Source: Brachionus koreanus
Taxonomy: Eukaryota; Rotifera; Eurotatoria; Ploima; Brachionidae
Assembly (NCBI GenBank): GCA_016987375.1
Contig: PJRA01000005.1
Location: 1,253,517-1,266,256 of the forward strand
Direction: 5' to 3'
DNA length: 12,740 nucleotides
The notes beneath the pieces are model-generated. The model was given only the letters and a program-made list of their open reading frames with translations, ran no database searches and was not told the DNA's origin. Shown piece after piece: positions 8,778 to 12,740 of the stretch. How positions within the stretch are numbered: the stretch's first letter is position 1; every line of letters starts with the position of its first letter. The position numbers and the translations under genes are program-made.

Positions 8778-8898
8778 GTATATTATTAAGGTTTTTTGTA
8801 TGTTAAAAATGCAAGTATGTTGTGATGAAAAATTGGTATACTGAAAAGTTTTGCCTGTATGTTTAATAGCTTTATCAGTATGTTAAAACAATAACTCC
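8778..8898 (-). repeat. Right inverted arm, tandem 21-bp units
   Basis: On the minus strand, six units of 21, 21, 21, 21, 17 and 20 bp mirror the left arm in order. Unit 4 (minus strand, ATTTTTCATC...CATAC) and unit 5 (ATTTTTAACATAC) are the best conserved between the arms. Confidence 0.75.
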
Positions 8899-8908
8899 TT
8901 AATGGAAA
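8899..8908 (+). repeat. Target-site duplication, right copy
   Basis: Exact copy of TTAATGGAAA from 8217-8226, abutting the TCC end of the element. Confidence 0.65.
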
Positions 8909-9431
8909 TGTGCTTTAACTAAGAAGAGTACAAAATAGGTTTAAAAAATTGTATAGTGGTGAAATGAGCCTTCAAAAGAAGAAAGGGTTAAGCTATTATC
9001 TATCAGAATACTCTCCGTATGGCTCCTGAGAGCAACTCCAACTCACCAATCATCAAATCAGCTTTACAAGTGATTTGACACCTATCAAATTTTTACATGC
9101 AAATTTGGGAATTAAAATTTATTCTAATTTTTGTAATTATATGCAGGATGTTCAGTTTATGAAAAAACTCAATTAAATCTTTTTTTGCTTTATGGCTCAT
9201 TTTCATAGAGAACGTCATTTAAAAAACCAAGGCCAATTTGAAGAAGAGTGTTCTGAGTTTGTTGGGTCCAAAAACTGTGATTGGTATTGAGGTGAGACCA
9301 TTTTTAAAGTTTCAAAATTAAGAAATTAACAGAGGATTCAAAGTAAAATATTTTACAAGAATTGAATTGAAAAGAAGGATTGAAACTGAAGAAAATGTTT
9401 TGGAGATTTTTTGGTGATTTTAAAATGTTTT
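8909..9431. other. Less AT-rich stretch with broken coding-like segments
   Basis: Between 8960 and 9300 base composition is closer to coding. ATG at 9019 opens 17 codons (MAPESNSNSPIIKSALQ) followed by GTGATT. An acceptor TATATGCAG ends at 9146; the following frame DVQFMKKLN meets TAA at 9174. The same frame resumes at ATG 9192 for 32 codons (includes RERHLKNQGQFEEECSEF) to TGA at 9288, just before a good donor GAG|GTGAGA at 9292. This looks like a decayed or mis-framed multi-exon gene. I could not identify it. Confidence 0.3.
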
Positions 9432-9613
9432 GGCAAAATGAAAATAATTTTACATTTTTAGATCTTCATATTTTTGTGCAATTTTTCAGAAAATTAAACC
9501 AACTCTTTCAAATTATTTGGTAAACAAAAATAAAATTAAAAAATTTCTTAAATATTGCACAAAAAATCTAAAAATATGAAAATGTTAAAATGTATAATTA
9601 TTTTTATTTTGCC
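9432..9613. mobile_element. MITE copy A (182 bp)
   Basis: It starts GGCAAAATGAAAATAATTTT and ends with its complement ATTTTGCC. The terminal inverted repeats run for roughly 50 bp, including TTGTGCAAT inverted as ATTGCAC. The flanks are AATGTTTT (9424-9431) and AATATTTT (9614-9621), an 8-bp target duplication with one transition. It is closely similar to 11642-11824 along its whole length. There is no coding capacity. An 8-bp duplication fits hAT, Merlin or P-type elements; the GG ends would suit Merlin, but the superfamily is not settled. Confidence 0.75.
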
Positions 9614-9691
9614 AATATTTTTGGCAAACTATTACTTTTTATTATAAATAAAGATTAATTTTTTTTTAAGACTGGAACTTTTTTCATTCAG

Positions 9692-9842
9692 AGTTTTCTT
9701 ATTTCAAAATCCACCAATTTTAGCAGAGCAACTAAAAACAAAATCAGTAAATCTGCTCTATGAATTGAGAAAATCAACGATCATCTTATCGAACCAGCTT
9801 CATAGCGTAAATTTGGTGAATCAACATTTTGGATATTTTTAA
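9692..9842 (+). CDS. Candidate exon of unidentified gene (49 codons)
   Basis: Just after an acceptor-like TTTTTTCATTCAG (ends 9691) there is an open frame of 49 codons from 9693 to TAA at 9840-9842. It contains NPPILAEQLKTKSVNLLYEL and RKSTIILSNQLHSVNLVNQ. An alternative ending is a donor at 9806 (AGC|GTAAAT). Stop-free runs of this length are rare in DNA this AT-rich, and the G+C is visibly higher than on either side. The peptide looks amphipathic-helical, but I do not recognise the family. The candidate exon segments at 9019-9291 lie upstream on the same strand, separated by the MITE, but their phase does not join cleanly with this one. It may be a relic or the last exon of a small gene. 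Confidence 0.35.
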
Positions 9843-9901
9843 CTAAATTTTCTCTTAAAAGAACAGAATTAATTTATTAGAAATATATTGTTAAAAATCA
9901 A

Positions 9902-9928
9902 AAATTGTAAAATTATTTTCATTTTGCC
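9902..9928. mobile_element. Right-end fragment of a third MITE copy
   Basis: The stretch ending TAAAATTATTTTCATTTTGCC at 9928 matches the right terminus of the two complete MITEs. A possible left end, GGCAAAC at 9623, is only weakly similar, so this is best read as a truncated or internally replaced copy. Confidence 0.5.
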
Positions 9929-9997
9929 TAGAAAAAAAATTTATATAAAAATTTGAATTCAATGACAATTAAAATTTATATCCATTAATGAAAAATT

Positions 9998-10188
9998 TGA
10001 GGGTTCAAAACCTACTGAGGGTGGAAAAATCTTCAAAATATCTCTGCAATACGGGGCGCATGTTTTAAACCCCGCAGTGTAGATGATCAATCGATGCAGA
10101 AGCCTCTGTGTCAGATCGGAGCTTTTGCTCAAAAAGGTACTTGAAAAGGAGATGAACGCCTCACCATTATCCACTAGGATAGAATAAG
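9998..10188. other. G+C-richer island of unknown nature, possibly SINE-like
   Basis: About 190 bp stand out from DNA with far more A+T on both sides. Both strands are partly open: minus 10174-9959 (71 codons, but no ATG context of note) and plus from about 9964 to TAG at 10079 (contains EGSKPTEGGKIFKI). On the plus strand GGTTCAAAACC fits a polymerase III B-box. On the minus strand TAGTGGATAATGGT (near 10178-10165) resembles a tRNA A-box, with a B-box-like GGTTTAAAAC about 95 bases downstream near 10064. A hairpin CGGGG...CCCCG lies near 10052-10074. The mixed orientation of these signals means a tRNA-derived SINE is only one option; an exon of an unknown gene is another. Confidence 0.35.
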
Positions 10189-10468
10189 GTAAAAAAAAAT
10201 GAAAAATTTAGATTCGTAATTAAATTTTTGTTTGTAAAAAATTTCTTTTTTAATTTTAATAGGCCTTAATTCACCCAAGAGATAAAAATAAATTGAATAA
10301 AAAATTTTTAGTAAAGTTTTTTTCGATAAAAATGGACACGATATTGATATTTTTAAATTTATTTTAAAATCCAGTTGCTATAGAGATAAATAATAATGGA
10401 ATATTTAAAAAATAATGTATGAATTTGAAAAAGGCGAAAATATTTATTAGTTTGAACATAAAACAAAA
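10189..10468. other. AT-rich upstream region of the IQCE-like gene
   Basis: A/T-rich throughout with no open frame of note. It should hold the promoter and 5' UTR of the gene at 10469. No core element can be called. Confidence 0.4.
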
Positions 10469-11181
10469 ATGAACACATCCAAATTGGACACTTCGAAGGT
10501 ATCACTTAACCAACCGATCAAAAAAGAAAAGAATATCCGTGAGATATACCTTCAAGCTTTGAACTATGACAAGAGCTTTCAGAAATCGATCAAAAAACCA
10601 GGTATTAGCAATCTAGGCAAAGAAAGAAACGCAAGCAATGGATCAAGTCATTTTTTGGAAAAAGAATATAGCATAGTTCAACGAATTATATCAGATACCA
10701 GGCAGTTGAAAAAAATAAAAATAAAAGATAACAACAAAGAATTTACAAAAAGAGATGGCAGTAAAAAAACAGCTAGTCGATATAAAGACCCAGAAGAATA
10801 TTACAAAGAAATATTAGAATTAAAAAAAGTATTTTAAAAAATTAGTTTATTTTCAAAATGGTTTTTTTGTAAGCTTATTTTTCTTGTAGACTCTAAAAAT
10901 TTATGAAGAAAATGAGGTTATTAACAGAACTAAATTTGAATACTACGAAAATGAATTGGCCAAAAAGGAACAAGAAATAAATGATTTATTGGACGTAAAA
11001 AAGAGTGAACAATTACGTTCTTTGTCCGATTCAAAAGCAGATCTAACAACGGTTTATTTATTTTATAGTTTAAATTTTATTTTTTTATTTAATTCATTTT
11101 TTTTCTAAAGCTCATTTATGGTCTCAAACAGAAAATATTCAAGCTAGAATTTTCTCTTAAAAGAAAAGAAAATGAATTTAA
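10469..11181 (+). CDS. IQCE: IQCE-like ciliary coiled-coil protein, first three coding exons
   Basis: In vertebrates IQCE sits at the base of the primary cilium with EFCAB7 and the EVC/EVC2 complex, in Hedgehog signalling. Exon 1 is 10469-10828 (120 codons; ATG with A at -3), intron 1 is 10829-10889 (61 nt, GTATTT...TTGTAG), exon 2 is 10890-11051 (54 codons), intron 2 is 11052-11110 (59 nt, GTTTAT...CTAAAG), and exon 3 is 11111-11181, ending in phase 2 before GTTAGT. All junctions keep the frame. The first 90 residues are polar and unassigned. From about 108 the pattern EEYYKEILELKKTLKIYEEE, then KKEQEINDLL, then YGLKQKIFKLE and KRKENEF follows the vertebrate IQCE coiled coil, whose landmark is NGLKQRILKLE. 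The IQ motifs would lie downstream and are not in the window. The 3' part is missing because intron 3 is long and full of repeats. A generic coiled-coil protein cannot be fully excluded. Confidence 0.65.
10829..10889 (+). other. Intron 1 of the IQCE-like gene (61 nt)
   Basis: GTATTTTAAAA at the donor and a pyrimidine-rich TTTTTCTTGTAG at the acceptor. It contains a stop three codons in, so exon 1 unspliced would end at 10837. Joining gives ELKK-TLKIYEE in one coiled coil. Confidence 0.8.
11052..11110 (+). other. Intron 2 of the IQCE-like gene (59 nt)
   Basis: The donor is ACG|GTTTAT and the acceptor TTTTTTTCTAAAG|CTC. It is T-rich with stops. Joining gives ADLTT-LIYGLKQKIFKLE, reproducing the conserved IQCE segment. 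Confidence 0.8.
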
Positions 11182-11387
11182 GTTAGTAATTTTTCTCATT
11201 GTTTAAAGTTAAAATTGTCTGAATGTATTTTTCTTAATACTCTTAATTGAACCAGAGGATATGATATGTTTTTTTAAACTCCATGCTGAGTTTCTAAAGT
11301 TTTTTCCAATCATTTATAACAAAGTAAAAAAATTAAAATTAATTTAAAATTATTTAAGCCGAATTCACAGGGTAAATTGAAAAGCTT
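11182..11387 (+). other. Start of long intron 3 of the IQCE-like gene
   Basis: The donor is AA|GTTAGT at 11182. No coding segment follows; the rest of the window is repeats and A/T-rich DNA, so intron 3 would exceed 1.4 kb against about 60 nt for its neighbours, unless the gene is broken here. Confidence 0.45.
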
Positions 11388-11614
11388 ATGATCATGCTCA
11401 AAAATTTTCATTAAAAAATAGACTTCTAATTAAAATGCTAAGTGCAGAGATATATTTTCATGTTAAGCATAACATGTTAAACCAAAACCAAGTATTGTCC
11501 AAAATTCTGCATTCATAAAATCAATTAAACATTGAATGTTAGAAAAAAAAATATTTCTGCAATAAAATTTAAAAACAAAAATTATTTTAAAAGAAAATTT
11601 TTGAGCATGATCAT
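11388..11614. mobile_element. 227-bp element with perfect 22-bp terminal inverted repeats
   Basis: 11388-11409 (begins ATGATCATGCTC) is the exact reverse complement of 11593-11614. Weaker inverted similarity continues inward for about 75 bp (GCAGAGATAT on the left against inverted GCAGAAATAT on the right). A small palindrome, CATGTTA/TAACATG, lies inside near 11460-11478. The palindrome ATGATCAT occurs in both ends and again just outside at 11621-11628. There is no clear target duplication and no coding capacity. I read it as a MITE of a different family from the one next to it. Confidence 0.6.
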
Positions 11615-11641
11615 TTTAATATGATCATAGACTTCAATACT

Positions 11642-11824
11642 GGCAAAATAAAAATAGTTTTACATTTTTACATTTTCATATTTTGTGTGCAATTTTTCAG
11701 AAAATTAAAAAAACTCCTTCAAATTATTTAGTAAACAAAAACAAAATTAAAAAATTTCTTAAATATTGCACAAAAAATTTAAAAATATGAAAATGTAAAA
11801 ATGTAAAATTATTTTCATTTTGCC
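11642..11824. mobile_element. MITE copy B (183 bp)
   Basis: Same family and orientation as 9432-9613, near-identical through the centre (for example TTTTTCAGAAAATTAAA and AATTTCTTAAATATTGCAC). It starts GGCAAAATAAAAATAG and ends CATTTTGCC. The flanks are TCAATACT (11634-11641) and TCAATATT (11825-11832), again an 8-bp target duplication with a single transition. Within this window copies flank the IQCE-like exons on both sides. Confidence 0.8.
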
Positions 11825-12063
11825 TCAATATTCCCTTATTAGTGAGTGATGTAGGACTAATTTAAAATATGAAAGAGAGAGATTGCAAAAATTTAAAAAT
11901 CCATATGGAAAAAATTTTATTTATGAAAAAAAAATTTAAAATTTTTGTATTTCATGACTAATTTGTAAAAATAAAAGCATTTTTGTTGAAATAGTTCATG
12001 CAATTTTATTTATCGAAAACATATATCGAACATTTTTCGACAAATTAAAGTTTTGATCATTAT

Positions 12064-12384
12064 AAGTTTCATTTTAGTACAAAAAGGAAAAATGACTAAA
12101 TTTTTTTTTTCAAATTGTTCGAAAGTGGAATTGTAAACAGTACAATATTGTAAAGATTTGTACAAATGAATTCTATTCTCTACAAAAATTGTGCAATCTA
12201 TTGCATTTTTAAATCAAATGTTTTTTTTAGTGATATGCATTTTACAGAAAAATTAAAGGTATTTGTAGAGCTTAAAATTCATTTGTGTAAATTTTTACAA
12301 TATTGTACTGTTTACAATTCCACTTTTGAACAATTTGAAAAAAAAAATTTAGTCATTTTTCCTTTTTGTACTAAAATTTCACTT
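12064..12384. repeat. Long hairpin-forming inverted repeat (~120-bp arms)
   Basis: The left arm (about 12064-12187) and right arm (about 12261-12384) are reverse complements with only scattered mismatches. Shared landmarks are TTAGTACAAAAAGGAAAAAT, AGTGGAATTGTAAACAGTAC and CTCTACAAA. The loop is about 73 nt. The 93-codon frame over this region (12166-12447) is a by-product. It may be a foldback MITE or a hairpin RNA source if transcribed within the IQCE-like intron. No clean target duplication was found; a 3-bp TTC on both sides is too short to rely on. Confidence 0.75.
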
Positions 12385-12410
12385 TGCCAAGTATTTAAAT
12401 TTTTTTTTGA

Positions 12411-12475
12411 GCAAAATATTAATTGCAGAAATATGTTCTCAAACTAAAAATTCAATGTTTAACTACATTTTTTGA
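12411..12475 (-). repeat. Partial inverted copy of the 11388-11614 element
   Basis: ATTGCAGAAATAT, then ATTCAATGTTTAA, then TTTTTTGAATG recur here in the same order as on the opposite strand of 11505-11560 (ATTGCAGAAATAT, ATTCAATGTTTAAT, TTTATGAATG). The copy is diverged, has no clear ends and abuts the hairpin. Confidence 0.45.
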
Positions 12476-12740
12476 ATGTGCAAATTTCTGAAAAATTTTT
12501 ATGCATGCAGGATTATGCTGGATTATGATTAAATTTCAGTTGAATATTTATAATAGAGATTGGTAAAAAATTAAGATAAAGCCATTATTATTAAAGAATA
12601 TACACTTAAATTTGTTTTAATTTTTCTACTCATTCAGATTCAGACTAAAGTATAAAATGAAAAAATATTAATAAATGCAATTAACGGGTGATGCATAAGT
12701 AAATGGACAAAAATTAAAAGCGAATATCTCAAAAAATAAA
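12476..12740. other. AT-rich end of window; possible next exon at 12644
   Basis: GGATTATG is repeated 11 bases apart near 12510-12530. A good acceptor tract, TTTTTCTACTCATTCAG, lies at 12621-12637, with another CAG ending at 12643. Splicing exon 3 to 12644 would keep phase and give K-LKYKMKKY before a TAA at 12669. This faintly resembles the IQCE sequence after the conserved coiled coil, but the early stop makes it doubtful. Confidence 0.25.

Larger units (their letters stand above)
8227..8898. mobile_element. Foldback/MULE-like non-autonomous element with 21-bp subrepeats
   Basis: The element is 672 bp, begins GGA and ends TCC, with inverted arms about 120 bp long. Each arm is a string of units ending in (A/G)(C/T)ATAC. 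On the left, the final C of successive units lies at 8247, 8268, 8289, 8310, 8327 (ACATAT variant) and 8346, giving spacings of 21, 21, 21, 17 and 19. On the right, the complementary GTAT words start at 8878, 8857, 8836, 8815, 8798 and 8778 (reading inwards), giving 21, 21, 21, 17 and 20. The two arms therefore match in order, in spacing and in sequence; for example, TTTTTCATC is followed by CATAC in both. A 10-bp direct repeat flanks the whole. No transposase is encoded; the centre (8400-8760) has no coding frame and is partly less AT-rich. The target duplication length suggests the Mutator superfamily; the foldback structure resembles FB/Galileo-type elements. Confidence 0.7.

Noticed and set aside
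8227..8898. CRISPR-like array of short spaced repeats
   Set aside because: The conserved core is only 6-7 bp, spacing is 17-21 bp, and the arrays are inverted copies of each other inside one transposon-like element in eukaryotic DNA.
9623..9928. A complete third MITE of about 306 bp
   Set aside because: The right end matches well, but the proposed left end shares only GGCAAA and no flanking duplication is visible; only the right fragment is kept.
9959..10174. 71-codon minus-strand open frame containing VGFEPS
   Set aside because: VGFEP is what one obtains by translating the antisense of a tRNA-like B-box; the opposite strand is open too. Kept only as part of an unexplained island.
12071..12377. 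TTC target duplication around the hairpin
   Set aside because: Three bases are expected by chance and the arm ends are fuzzy, so element boundaries cannot be fixed from it.
12166..12447. 93-codon plus-strand open frame
   Set aside because: It lies across the loop and right arm of the long hairpin, has a composition like random AT-rich DNA and no recognisable motif.

Overview
The window looks like nuclear DNA from an AT-rich invertebrate animal. Three observations support this. First, there is a complete TCERG1/CA150 homologue with three WW and six FF domains, an animal-type architecture. Second, there are GT-AG introns of 57-63 nt in two unrelated genes. Third, there is an IQCE-like ciliary coiled-coil gene, so the organism probably has cilia. 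The non-coding DNA is very AT-rich by eye and packed with short inverted-repeat elements. A monogonont rotifer such as Brachionus would fit, but that is inference from composition and intron size only.

Layout. (1) 1-1224, plus strand: an intron-free, 5'-incomplete open frame resembling the prokaryote-typical DUF4435/TOPRIM-like family. (2) 2049-3230, plus strand: the 3' two-thirds or so of a DDE transposase, with all three catalytic blocks and two short introns. (3) 3231-4632: mostly AT-rich filler, with an orphan minus-strand exon (4270-4337) encoding an AT-hook. (4) 4633-7095, minus strand: the TCERG1-like gene in one uninterrupted exon, clearly richer in G+C than everything around it. (5) 7096-10468: a 3.4-kb interval holding a 672-bp foldback element with phased 21-bp subrepeats and a 10-bp target-site duplication, a MITE, a possible exon or gene relic and a G+C-richer island of unknown nature. 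(6) 10469-11181, plus strand: the first three coding exons of an IQCE-like gene. (7) 11182-12740: apparently its long third intron, filled with a second copy of the same MITE, a 227-bp element with perfect 22-bp terminal inverted repeats, and a hairpin of about 320 bp with arms of about 120 bp.

The genes do not form an operon or pathway. TCERG1 couples transcription elongation to splicing, IQCE acts at the cilium, and the rest is mobile DNA or of unknown role. The main novelty candidates are the foldback element with helically phased repeats, the DUF4435-like gene in a eukaryotic setting, and the cluster of nested inverted-repeat elements in one intron.
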